Assembly (NCBI GenBank): GCA_022797375.1
Contig: JAAWKM010000011.1
Location: forward strand, 1 to 44,965
DNA: 44,965 nt
From: Lachnospiraceae bacterium
GTDB lineage: Bacteria > Bacillota > Clostridia > Lachnospirales > Lachnospiraceae
Direction of reading: 5' to 3'
Both the position numbers and the translations under genes were made by a program. The notes below the pieces were generated by a model. That model saw only the letters and a program-made list of their open reading frames with translations. It was not told the DNA's origin and ran no database searches. This document shows, piece by piece, positions 1-7,354 of the stretch; within the stretch, counting starts at the first letter, position 1, and each line of letters starts with the position of its first letter.

Positions 1-22
1 GCAAAAAACGCTGTCTAACAAT

Positions 23-120
23 CATTACAATTTCACACAAGAAAAATGCAAAAACAGCATTTTTCATTACTATTTGTGCCATGCAAAGCACGGCATGGGA
101 AATTTTATGAAACGGACGTG
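23..120 (-). repeat. B-family palindromic element, copy 1
   Basis: This is a 98-bp non-coding element. A second copy of the same length lies inverted at 6594-6691. One end reads TGAAACGGACGTG (108-120). The other end is degenerate, CATTACAATTTCACAC where copy 2 has CACGCCCGTTTCACAC. Inside are two hairpins: GAAAAATGC/GCATTTTTC (41-65) and an imperfect one around the GCAAAGC core (about 78-97). It has no ORF and resembles a MITE or a folded intergenic repeat. Confidence 0.75.
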
Positions 121-151
121 ATATTTTGGTTTATATGTTTATTAAATGTTA

Positions 152-184
152 GTTACTATGAACAACATAACTGTGAATAGTAAC
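152..184. repeat. D-family 33-bp hairpin, copy 1
   Basis: The sequence begins GTTACTATGAACA and ends TGTGAATAGTAAC, forming a short palindrome. Closely similar hairpins occur at 22421-22453, 26218-26251 and 31926-31958. A second, imperfect D-like hairpin around AGCCTTACGGCT (about 187-215) follows at once and contains the last codons of the BlaI-type gene. Confidence 0.75.
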
Positions 185-196
185 AGCTATCCAGCC

Positions 197-574
197 TTAC
201 GGCTTCATGGTAACATCCCAGTACTTTTTAAGTTCCTCATATTCCTCTGTTGAAATCATATTTTTTTGTATAAGTGTAGATACAAGGCCTTGTACATTTC
301 CTTCATAAATTTTATCTATAAAAGCAGTAGTCTGTACCGCTTTATACTCATCAGCAGAAACAATAGCGGTATATTTATTACGCCTTCCTATCTTATTAGT
401 TTCCAGATATCCTTTACCCACAAGGCGTGATAAAAGCGAAATAATAGTATTCTTTGTAGCAGAAATTCCCTTTTTATCTAATGCACTAGTAATTTCAGCA
501 TAAAGTGCTGTGCCCCCGTTCTCCCATACTATTTTCATAAGCTCTAATTCAAAATCTGAAACCTGCTGTACCAT
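197..574 (-). CDS. BlaI/MecI/CopY-family transcriptional repressor
   Basis: This 125-residue winged-helix repressor belongs to the BlaI/MecI/CopY family, which binds DNA as a dimer and is usually inactivated by proteolysis or metal. The N-terminal wHTH is clear: SDFELELMKIVWENG, then TKNTIISLLSRLVGKGYL as the recognition region. The C-terminal half fits the dimerisation helices. The ATG follows an AGGTG ribosome binding site (minus strand, about 582-587). No BlaR1 sensor lies next to it; 196 bases of repeats follow before the window edge. The M56 protein at 32.7-34.8 kb is far away and need not be a partner. The last residues (VTMKP) and the stop fall in a palindromic repeat, so the 3' end may have been reshaped by the repeat. 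Its targets beyond its own promoter are unknown. Confidence 0.85.
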   Translation of the reverse strand: MVQQVSDFELELMKIVWENGGTALYAEITSALDKKGISATKNTIISLLSRLVGKGYLETNKIGRRNKYTAIVSADEYKAVQTTAFIDKIYEGNVQGLVSTLIQKNMISTEEYEELKKYWDVTMKP

Positions 575-642
575 AAAACACCTCCATAATAAAATAGTAT
601 CCTGATTTTATTCTTTATATAATCTGGATATCTGCCTGGTAC

Positions 643-700
643 TTTAGAGTGCGTCATGCACTCTAAAAATTATGATATCATGATGTGCACTGCTTGTCAA
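643..700 (-). promoter_or_regulatory. Promoter and operator of the BlaI-type gene
   Basis: On the minus strand a perfect -35 TTGACA (695-700) and a -10 TATCAT (672-677) are separated by 17 bases. Just downstream, over the expected start point, is a perfect 10-bp inverted repeat with a 5-base centre, TTTAGAGTGC-N5-GCACTCTAAA (643-667). This is a natural autoregulatory operator. It is not the TACA-N2-TGTA type known for BlaI/MecI/CopY. Confidence 0.65.
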
Positions 701-760
701 TTAAATAGCAAAAAGCAGCTGCCATATAAATAATATTAACGGACGTGCTTGGCGCACTTG

Positions 761-789
761 TTGCATTTTATTGATATTTTTGTTAATAT
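761..789 (+). promoter_or_regulatory. Candidate promoter of argJ
   Basis: TTGCAT (761-766) and TAATAT (784-789) are 17 bases apart, about 60 bases ahead of the argJ start at 848. No ArgR-type box was recognised nearby. The rest of 575-847 holds only the divergent BlaI-gene promoter region and AT-rich sequence. Confidence 0.4.
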
Positions 790-847
790 GATTCTGCAAT
801 ATTATATTAAAAGCTCTACAAAATGTTTTACAGAAATGAGGGATACT

Positions 848-2092
848 ATGGAAAAAGAACAATTTGACGGATATAAATATACCAGAGGCGGAGTATGTGC
901 ACCAGAAGGCTTTACTGCAAACGGGCTGAACTGTGGTATTAACCCTGTAAAGGAAAAGAATGACCTTGGCTTAATATATAGCAGTGCACCTTGTAACACA
1001 GCAGCAGTTTATACCAGAAATAAAGTAAAAGGTGCACCTATTACCGTAACACAGAAACACCTAAAAAAAAGCAACGGAATATCAAGGGCTGTAATTGCCA
1101 ATTCCAAAAATGCCAATACCTGCAACCCCAATGGTGAAGAAATTGCAGAAAAGACAAGTATTTTGCTTGCAGATGTACTTGGAATTAAACCAGAAGAAGT
1201 TATTGTAGCATCTACAGGTGTTATAGGAATGCCTATACATATTGAACCATTTGCAAATAATATGGAAAAACTTGTAAACGGGCTTTCTCCAGATGGCAAT
1301 ACAGAGGCAGCTAATGCAATTATGACTACAGATACCATAAGAAAAGAATGTGCTGTTGAATTTGAAATAGATGGAAAAACATGCCATATTGGCGGAATGG
1401 CAAAGGGAAGTGGCATGATACACCCTGATATGGCAACTACTCTTAACTTTATTACAACAGATGTTGCGGTTACAACAGAAATGTTACAGAAAGCTCTTTC
1501 AGATATTGTTAAAACCACTTATAACTGCCTTAGTGTTGACGGGGACACGTCAACTAATGATATGGTTAGTGTTATGGCAAACGGGCTTGCTGGCAACAGC
1601 CAGATTACAACAGATGGCATAAACTATGATATATTTAAACAGGCTTTATACATTGTAATGCTTGACATGGTAAAAATGCTGGCAGCAGATGGGGAAGGAG
1701 CCTCCAAATTTGTTGAATGCCAATGTACTGGTGCACCTGATACTGATACAGCAATTAAAGCAGCAAAGAGCGTAATAAGCTCTTCGCTTGTAAAATGTGC
1801 TGTATTTGGCGGGGATGCCAACTGCGGGCGTATTCTTTGTGCAATAGGTTATGCAGATATTGATATTGACGTACTTAAAATTGATGTAGAGCTCCAGTCG
1901 GCTGCTGGTGAAATTTTAGTATGCAAAGATGGGATGGGACTTGTATTTTCAGAAGAAAATGCTGCCAAAATCCTTGCAGAAGATGAAATTTATATTAAGA
2001 TAAACTTAAACCAGGGTTCTGCCAGTGCCAGGGCATGGGGATGTGACCTTACATATGATTATGTTAAGATAAATGGTGATTACCGTTCTTAA
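848..2092 (+). CDS. argJ: Glutamate N-acetyltransferase / amino-acid acetyltransferase ArgJ
   Basis: ArgJ moves an acetyl group from N-acetylornithine to glutamate in the cyclic arginine pathway; some members also use acetyl-CoA. The 414-residue protein has the normal length. The precursor cleaves itself before a Thr nucleophile, and the site is plain here: KGSGMI (186-191) followed by HPDMATTLN, with cleavage expected between Ala196 and Thr197. The ATG at 848 is preferred over upstream starts because GAGGG lies six bases ahead, the family N-terminus begins there, and the longer reading frame runs through the promoter. No argC, argB or argD neighbours are present, so the gene is separate from the rest of the pathway here. 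Its stop directly abuts the stop of the convergent helicase gene, with no terminator between. Confidence 0.95.
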   Translation: MEKEQFDGYKYTRGGVCAPEGFTANGLNCGINPVKEKNDLGLIYSSAPCNTAAVYTRNKVKGAPITVTQKHLKKSNGISRAVIANSKNANTCNPNGEEIAEKTSILLADVLGIKPEEVIVASTGVIGMPIHIEPFANNMEKLVNGLSPDGNTEAANAIMTTDTIRKECAVEFEIDGKTCHIGGMAKGSGMIHPDMATTLNFITTDVAVTTEMLQKALSDIVKTTYNCLSVDGDTSTNDMVSVMANGLAGNSQITTDGINYDIFKQALYIVMLDMVKMLAADGEGASKFVECQCTGAPDTDTAIKAAKSVISSSLVKCAVFGGDANCGRILCAIGYADIDIDVLKIDVELQSAAGEILVCKDGMGLVFSEENAAKILAEDEIYIKINLNQGSASARAWGCDLTYDYVKINGDYRS

Positions 2093-4522
2093 TTACTTCT
2101 GGTTATTCCAGAATCCCCTGATACATGTACCCATATAATTCCTGTTTACAATATTATATGGGTACCACTCACGTGGAAATAATTCTATATATTCCTGCTT
2201 AAGAAATCTTTCATCAAGCAGTAATATAGCCCCTTTATCAGTACTAGTCCTTATAACCCTGCCTGCTGCCTGTAATACTTTATTCATTCCTGGATACTGG
2301 TAGGCATAACTAAAACCTGCCCCCTTTTCTTCATCAAAATATTCACGGAAAAGCTCGTTTTCAGTACACACCATAGGAAGCCCTGTACCAACAATAACAG
2401 TACCAATAAGCCTGTTATATTTTAAGTCTATTCCCTCTCCAAATATCCCGCCCATTATACATAAACCTATAGTAGTATAATCCGGGTTATCTGTAAACTT
2501 TAACAGGAAGTCTTCACGTTCCTGCTCATCCATTGACATATCCTGCCTGCATAAGCAAATTTTGCTGTCATGACTATCTATATAATTACCAGTATCATAT
2601 TGCGTATACCCACTTAAATGTAGGTAATCCTCCAGATGCCAGGTTATATCCTCCATCATCTTATATGATGGGAAAAAGACCATATAATTTCCTGTTTTAG
2701 CACTTATAAAATCATAAATATATCCTGCAAATTTTTTATACTCTGATGGTGTACGCCTTGTATATTTTGTACTTATATCTGATGCAACCATTAATAACCT
2801 GTTATCAACTGGAAATGGTGATGGCGCATATATTGCATAGTCATCTGCCCTTCCAGCAAGCTGTTCCATATAATAACGCACCGGAAGCAGTGTAGCAGAG
2901 AAAAATACTGCTGCAGTCCCTCTGCTTAGACAATTATCAAGATTGCCAGACGGGTCCATGCATTTTAAATGAAGACAGAAAAAACCATTATCTGTATAAT
3001 CACTATATATAATATATTTAGAATCAAGTATTTCATATATACTTAAAAAACCATATACTTTAAAATAAAAATCTAAAAGTTTTTCACGTATTTCTGGTTT
3101 TACAGGATTAACTGACGCAGACTGTTTCTGGAAATATTCGTCAAAAACTGCTGACAGCCGCATAAGTTTTAATATAAACTCTTCAATATCATTAACTTCA
3201 TACTTTTTAACATCATCACATTCCCTTTTTAATTTTAACAAGCACTGGTTACAGTGCTCCAGTGCATTCGTAATCTTTTTACTTAAAGATTTTGTTATCT
3301 TCTTAACATCAAGAAAATCTTCTTTAATTAATTCTGCAGAGTACATTTCCCTTGCCCTGTCAACAAGGTTGTGTGCTTCATCTATAAGAAAAACATAATT
3401 ATTTTGCGCCTGGTTTGCGAAGAAACGTTTAAGGCTTGCAGAAGGGTCAAATACATAATTGTAATCACCTGTGACTGCATCCGCCCACATAGCTGTATCA
3501 AGACACATCTCAAACGGGCATACATTGTGTTTTTCAGCATATCGCGTTATAACTTCCCTGGAAATATTATCTTCATGGGTAATAATATCAAACACTGCAT
3601 CATTTACGCGGTCATAATGCCCTAATGCCCTCCCGCATGTTGATGGATGGCACTGTGGCCTGTCAAGTATACATATTTTTTCTTTTGCAGTAATAGTAAT
3701 GTTCTTTAATGCCATGCCATTGCCAGAAAGAATCTGGTAAGTTTCTTCTGCAACTGTCCTTGTAATTGTCTTTGCAGTAAGGTAAAATATCTTCTCTGTA
3801 ATACCTTCCCCCATTGACTTGGCAGCTGGAAACAGAACAGATATAGTTTTGCCAACACCCGTTGGTGCTTCTATATAAAGCCGTTTTTTACGTAAAATTG
3901 ACTGGTACACTCCCTTTACAATATTATTCTGTCCCTCGCGGTATTCAAACGGAAATTCTGAACCCTGTATTGAGGCATTCCTTTTCTTATGCCATTCTAT
4001 CTGCCATGATACCCACTTAGCATATTCATTAATTAACTGGTTAAACCAGTCTTCCAAACTGCCATATCCAATGATTTCATTAAAATAGCGGACATTTTCT
4101 GTAGGAATATGGCAATATGTCATACGTACACCAATCTGTTCCAGTTTATGTCCTGAAGAATATATATAGGCATAACAAAGTGCCTGTGCCCGGTGCACTG
4201 CAACTGGTTCTTCCATTATAGAAATATCATTATACACGCCCTTAATTTCATCTATATTAACACCCGTTTCATCTATAAATATGCCATCTGCCCTTCCTTC
4301 AACAGTCAGTTCAAAACTTGTCCCGCCATATGTCACAGGCAATGTTACAGACAATGCCACCTCAGCATTATAACCAGCACCCATTTTCCTTTGGAGCATT
4401 TTGTGTATGCGTACCCCTTCCTGCATTGCATCAGGGTCTTTTATCCCTGATGAGGAGGTAATGCTTCCAGAGCGTAATATAAATTCAACAAGGCTGCGTA
4501 CTGAAATCTTTGTTGTATACAT
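2093..4522 (-). CDS. Cas4/RecB-like nuclease fused to XPD/DinG-type Fe-S DNA helicase
   Basis: This 809-residue protein combines two modules. Residues 1-180 look like a PD-(D/E)XK nuclease of the RecB/Cas4 kind, with Asp79 in GRADG, Glu92-x-Lys94 in DEIKG and Gln113 in RAQALCYAY. The rest is a superfamily 2 helicase of the XPD/DinG group, with Walker A in APTGVGKT (219-226) and a DEAH box (381-384). Clustered cysteines (284, 291, 296, 335, 340) fit a 4Fe-4S cluster, followed by C-terminal helicase motifs up to a QAAGRVIR motif VI. Such enzymes unwind DNA 5' to 3' and could resect or repair DNA. The start at 4522 has an AGGGG site; the longer frame overlaps the upstream gene. It lies 19 bases after the Mrr-like nuclease gene, so the two are likely co-transcribed. 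Confidence 0.88.
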   Translation of the reverse strand: MYTTKISVRSLVEFILRSGSITSSSGIKDPDAMQEGVRIHKMLQRKMGAGYNAEVALSVTLPVTYGGTSFELTVEGRADGIFIDETGVNIDEIKGVYNDISIMEEPVAVHRAQALCYAYIYSSGHKLEQIGVRMTYCHIPTENVRYFNEIIGYGSLEDWFNQLINEYAKWVSWQIEWHKKRNASIQGSEFPFEYREGQNNIVKGVYQSILRKKRLYIEAPTGVGKTISVLFPAAKSMGEGITEKIFYLTAKTITRTVAEETYQILSGNGMALKNITITAKEKICILDRPQCHPSTCGRALGHYDRVNDAVFDIITHEDNISREVITRYAEKHNVCPFEMCLDTAMWADAVTGDYNYVFDPSASLKRFFANQAQNNYVFLIDEAHNLVDRAREMYSAELIKEDFLDVKKITKSLSKKITNALEHCNQCLLKLKRECDDVKKYEVNDIEEFILKLMRLSAVFDEYFQKQSASVNPVKPEIREKLLDFYFKVYGFLSIYEILDSKYIIYSDYTDNGFFCLHLKCMDPSGNLDNCLSRGTAAVFFSATLLPVRYYMEQLAGRADDYAIYAPSPFPVDNRLLMVASDISTKYTRRTPSEYKKFAGYIYDFISAKTGNYMVFFPSYKMMEDITWHLEDYLHLSGYTQYDTGNYIDSHDSKICLCRQDMSMDEQEREDFLLKFTDNPDYTTIGLCIMGGIFGEGIDLKYNRLIGTVIVGTGLPMVCTENELFREYFDEEKGAGFSYAYQYPGMNKVLQAAGRVIRTSTDKGAILLLDERFLKQEYIELFPREWYPYNIVNRNYMGTCIRGFWNNQK

Positions 4523-4541
4523 GTTATTCCCCTTCGTTTTA

Positions 4542-5108
4542 TTATAACAGATTATAAAGCATATTCCTGTCCCATAACACAACCCCTATTTTATCAGCAA
4601 GCTTCCTTGCGCTTCTTGTAAAATACTGGTTTGTAAACACCACTGCAACATGGCATTCATAGTAAGCACGCCCCGCATATGCCTGTTGTACCGCCTCTAT
4701 CCCTACAAGGCTGCTATATCTTTTACACTGGATTGCATATGTGACATTATCTTTAGTGGCAAGCACATCTATGCCAAAATCCCAGCTGGCTTTAGTGCTT
4801 TCTGCACGTTCAAAGCCATTAGCAATTAAAATATCACATGTAAAATGTTCAAAATCTATTCCATCCATTTCATCCAGTTCATATATAGAATAATCTCCTT
4901 TATGGCAAGAACGGCGTCTGTTCTTTGCCCTGGCTATTTTATATATACAAAATGCCGTGAAAAGAAACCAGACTGTTATACATACAGATATCAATCCTTC
5001 ATCTGCATTTTTAGTACCTGCAATTGTTAATATAAGTATTAAAATCCCCACAATTATAAGAAAAATATAAAACGCAATCTTAAATGTAACTTTATCTGGC
5101 TTTATCAT
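4542..5108 (-). CDS. Membrane-anchored Mrr-like restriction endonuclease-fold protein
   Basis: The 188-residue protein has two N-terminal membrane helices (about residues 9-30 and 38-60) joined by a short loop. A basic stretch, ARAKNRRR, follows, then a cytoplasmic Mrr-type PD-(D/E)XK domain. The nuclease signature is visible as DFGIDVLA followed by YAIQCKRY, giving the Asp and the Gln-x-Lys catalytic pair. The downstream EAVQQAYAGRAYY and the VVFTNQYF strand are typical of the Mrr_cat family. Related membrane-tethered proteins are annotated only as restriction endonuclease; the substrate is unknown. It is first in an operon with the nuclease-helicase fusion and has its own strong promoter. 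No methyltransferase is nearby, so a classical restriction-modification role is unlikely. A role in defence or DNA repair is inference. Confidence 0.82.
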   Translation of the reverse strand: MIKPDKVTFKIAFYIFLIIVGILILILTIAGTKNADEGLISVCITVWFLFTAFCIYKIARAKNRRRSCHKGDYSIYELDEMDGIDFEHFTCDILIANGFERAESTKASWDFGIDVLATKDNVTYAIQCKRYSSLVGIEAVQQAYAGRAYYECHVAVVFTNQYFTRSARKLADKIGVVLWDRNMLYNLL

Positions 5109-5149
5109 AGCTGTAATCCTTTCATAATCTGGTAATATTATATAGCCTT

Positions 5150-5178
5150 ATTATACCGGAACGCTAGTTCGGTGTAAA
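5150..5178 (-). promoter_or_regulatory. Strong promoter with dyad in the spacer, nuclease/helicase operon
   Basis: On the minus strand TTTACA (5173-5178) and a perfect TATAAT (5150-5155) are exactly 17 bases apart. The spacer itself is an imperfect inverted repeat, with CCGAAC on one side and GTTCCGG on the other. A repressor bound there would block the polymerase. The expected transcript starts near 5143, about 35 bases before the start codon at 5108. Confidence 0.65.
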
Positions 5179-5270
5179 CATAAAATTATAAATATTTATG
5201 AATTTATAACAAATAATAAATTTTTAGATTTTGGCAGCAGTTTTCAGGCACAACACCATTATGGTTATTT

Positions 5271-5299
5271 TTGACATAGGTGTCTCTTTATGGTATCAT
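5271..5299 (+). promoter_or_regulatory. Promoter of fabV
   Basis: A perfect TTGACA (5271-5276) and TATCAT (5294-5299) are separated by 17 bases. The expected start near 5306 leaves a leader of about 80 bases before the fabV ATG. No convincing fatty-acid regulator site was recognised. Confidence 0.65.
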
Positions 5300-5384
5300 A
5301 ATAATTAAATGTAAATAACAGATATCCAGTGGAAGAAAAATGTAGTAATAAACTTACAAGCTTGAAGAAAGACGGGGTATAAAA

Positions 5385-6575
5385 ATGATTGTTCAGCCAA
5401 AGGTAAAAGGATTTATGTGTACAACTGCACATCCAGAAGGATGCAGGGCAATAGTAAAACAACAAATTGAATATGTAAAATCACAGCTAAAACCAGCGAC
5501 AAATATATATAAAAAGGTACTTATTATAGGTTCATCAATGGGATATGGACTTTCAAGCAGAATTACAGCAGCATACGCATATGGTGCTGATACTATTGGG
5601 ATAATCTTTGACAAACCAGGCAAGGAAAAACGTACAGCATCAGCAGGATGGTATAATACAGCAGCATTTGAAGAATTTGCCATAAAAGACGGGCTTTATG
5701 CAAAATCATTAAATGGAGATGCCTATTCCCAGGAGATTAAAGATAAGACAATTGAATTAATCAAAAATGACTGGGGCAAGGCAGATATGGTAATATACAG
5801 TATCGCTGCTCCAAGAAGAAAAGCACCTGACGGGGTAACATACCGTTCTGTCCTAAAAACAACAGATACAGAATATACTAACAAAACAATAGACTTAATG
5901 ACAGGCAAAATTTCCTCTGTGACAATACCTCCTGCAACAGAGGAAGAGATATATGACACGATTAAAGTTATGGGAGGTGAAGACTGGGAACTCTGGATTA
6001 ACGCCTTAAAGAAAGCTGATGTACTTGAAGATAACGCGCTTACGGTTGCGTACTCTTATATAGGGCCAGAACTCACCCATCCAATTTATTACAATGGCAC
6101 TATAGGCAAGGCAAAAGCTGATTTATATAAGACAGCAGAAAATATAAATAAAAAATATCCCGGTATTTCTGCTTATGTTTCCGTTAATAAGGCATTAGTT
6201 ACACAATCAAGCTCTGCAATTCCAATAGTTCCACTTTATATGTCTTTACTATATAAAGTAATGAAGGACAAAGGATTGCACGAAGGCTGTATTGAACAGA
6301 TGTACAGGCTTATGTGCGGCCGCATCTGCGCCAATGGCGGAATACCTGTAGATGAAAACCATCTCATACGGATGGATGATTATGAAATGAAAGAGGAAGT
6401 ACAACAAGAAATTTCCAGGCTCTGGGAAAGTGTTTCAGAAGACAATATAAAAGATATTGCAGATATTGAAGGATACTGGAAAGATTTTTATGAAATATTC
6501 GGATTTGGAGCTGAAGGCATAGATTATGATGCAGATACAGATATACAAGTAAACATACCAAGTATTGAAGAATAA
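5385..6575 (+). CDS. fabV: trans-2-enoyl-CoA/ACP reductase (FabV/TER family)
   Basis: This NADH-dependent reductase acts on 2-enoyl-CoA or enoyl-ACP. In Clostridia it serves either the last step of fatty acid elongation or crotonyl-CoA to butyryl-CoA reduction. The 396-residue length is standard. The N-terminal IVQPKVKGFMCTTAHPEGC block and the cofactor loop SSMGYGLSSR (50-59) are family hallmarks. The catalytic Tyr-x8-Lys is Tyr235...Lys244 in IYYNGTIGKAK. The ATG at 5385 follows GACGGGG at a suitable distance. It has its own promoter and is followed after 18 bases by a B-family palindrome, so it is probably monocistronic. No butyrate pathway genes adjoin it, so whether it acts in fatty acid synthesis or fermentation cannot be decided here. 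Confidence 0.95.
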   Translation: MIVQPKVKGFMCTTAHPEGCRAIVKQQIEYVKSQLKPATNIYKKVLIIGSSMGYGLSSRITAAYAYGADTIGIIFDKPGKEKRTASAGWYNTAAFEEFAIKDGLYAKSLNGDAYSQEIKDKTIELIKNDWGKADMVIYSIAAPRRKAPDGVTYRSVLKTTDTEYTNKTIDLMTGKISSVTIPPATEEEIYDTIKVMGGEDWELWINALKKADVLEDNALTVAYSYIGPELTHPIYYNGTIGKAKADLYKTAENINKKYPGISAYVSVNKALVTQSSSAIPIVPLYMSLLYKVMKDKGLHEGCIEQMYRLMCGRICANGGIPVDENHLIRMDDYEMKEEVQQEISRLWESVSEDNIKDIADIEGYWKDFYEIFGFGAEGIDYDADTDIQVNIPSIEE

Positions 6576-6593
6576 AGTAAACCATGCTTTTTA

Positions 6594-6691
6594 CACGTCC
6601 GTTTCATAAAAATCCCCATGCCGTGCTTTGCACGGCACAAATAGTAATGAAAAATGCTGTTTTTGCATTTTTCTTGTGTGAAACGGGCGTG
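6594..6691 (+). repeat. B-family palindromic element, copy 2
   Basis: This 98-bp element has near-perfect 13-bp terminal inverted repeats, CACGTCCGTTTCA and TGAAACGGGCGTG. Inside are two hairpins: TGCCGTGC/GCACGGCA with a TTT loop, and GAAAAATGC/GCATTTTTC. It is the inverse of the element at 23-120. Lying just after fabV, it may also end that transcript. Confidence 0.8.
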
Positions 6692-6710
6692 ATACTTTTT
6701 AAAAATCTTA

Positions 6711-6738
6711 TTGCATAAAATACAGAATATGATATCAT
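6711..6738 (+). promoter_or_regulatory. Candidate promoter of the 164-residue membrane protein gene
   Basis: TTGCAT (6711-6716) and TATCAT (6733-6738) are separated by 16 bases, about 40 bases ahead of the ATG at 6777. It lies just after the B-family repeat. Confidence 0.4.
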
Positions 6739-6776
6739 TATTATGTTTGCATTATTTTTGATTATGGAGGTTGGTT

Positions 6777-7271
6777 ATGAGTAATAAGATGATGCTGTTT
6801 CCTGTGTTTTGCATACGTCCATTTGTTATAGTTTTAATTGTAATACTTGTACTTATGGTTGCTGCGCTTATAGCGCTTAGTATTTATGGAAGAAAACTCC
6901 AGAAAAAACAAGAAGAAACACAGAAGGAAATGCAGGCGGCTTCACAAAGTGTATCAATGCTTATAATTGATAAAAAACATATGAAGCTAAAAGAATCAGG
7001 GCTTCCACAGCTGGTTATCGACCAGACACCTAAGTATATGAGAGGACAGAAAGTACCAGTTGTCAAGGCGAAAGTCGGTCCGAAAATCATGCCTCTGCTG
7101 TGTGATGAAAAGATTTTTGCACTTATACCCGTTAAAAAGGAAATACGTGCAATTGTAAGTGGTATTTACATTATGGAGGTCAAGGGGCTGCGTACAAACC
7201 TTGAAGCAAAACCAAAGAAAATGAAGTTTTCTGAAAAAGTTAAATCAAAACTTTCTAAAAAAGAAAAATAA
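6777..7271 (+). CDS. Single-pass membrane protein of unknown function
   Basis: I do not recognise this 164-residue protein. It has one strong N-terminal membrane helix (about residues 13-37), a short Gln/Lys/Glu-rich coiled linker (about 39-58) and a soluble domain of about 80 residues. It ends in a very basic Lys-rich tail, KPKKMKFSEKVKSKLSKKEK. The soluble part contains KVGPKIMPLLCDEKIFALIPVK, which suggests a small beta domain. The ATG at 6777 is chosen over the TTG at 6771 because GGAGG ends six bases before it. It is followed by a clear terminator and precedes a MATE exporter in the same direction. No function is proposed. Confidence 0.75.
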   Translation: MSNKMMLFPVFCIRPFVIVLIVILVLMVAALIALSIYGRKLQKKQEETQKEMQAASQSVSMLIIDKKHMKLKESGLPQLVIDQTPKYMRGQKVPVVKAKVGPKIMPLLCDEKIFALIPVKKEIRAIVSGIYIMEVKGLRTNLEAKPKKMKFSEKVKSKLSKKEK

Positions 7272-7285
7272 CGTAAAAATATTAG

Positions 7286-7320
7286 AACCATACAAATATA
7301 TCTGTCATTTGTATGGTTTT
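7286..7320 (+). terminator. Rho-independent terminator
   Basis: A perfect 12-bp stem, AACCATACAAAT (7286-7297) with ATTTGTATGGTT (7307-7318), ends in a short T run. It lies just after the membrane protein gene and before the MATE gene. Confidence 0.7.
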
Positions 7321-7354
7321 AATGATGTGAAATGAATTTCTAATGGAGGTAATT

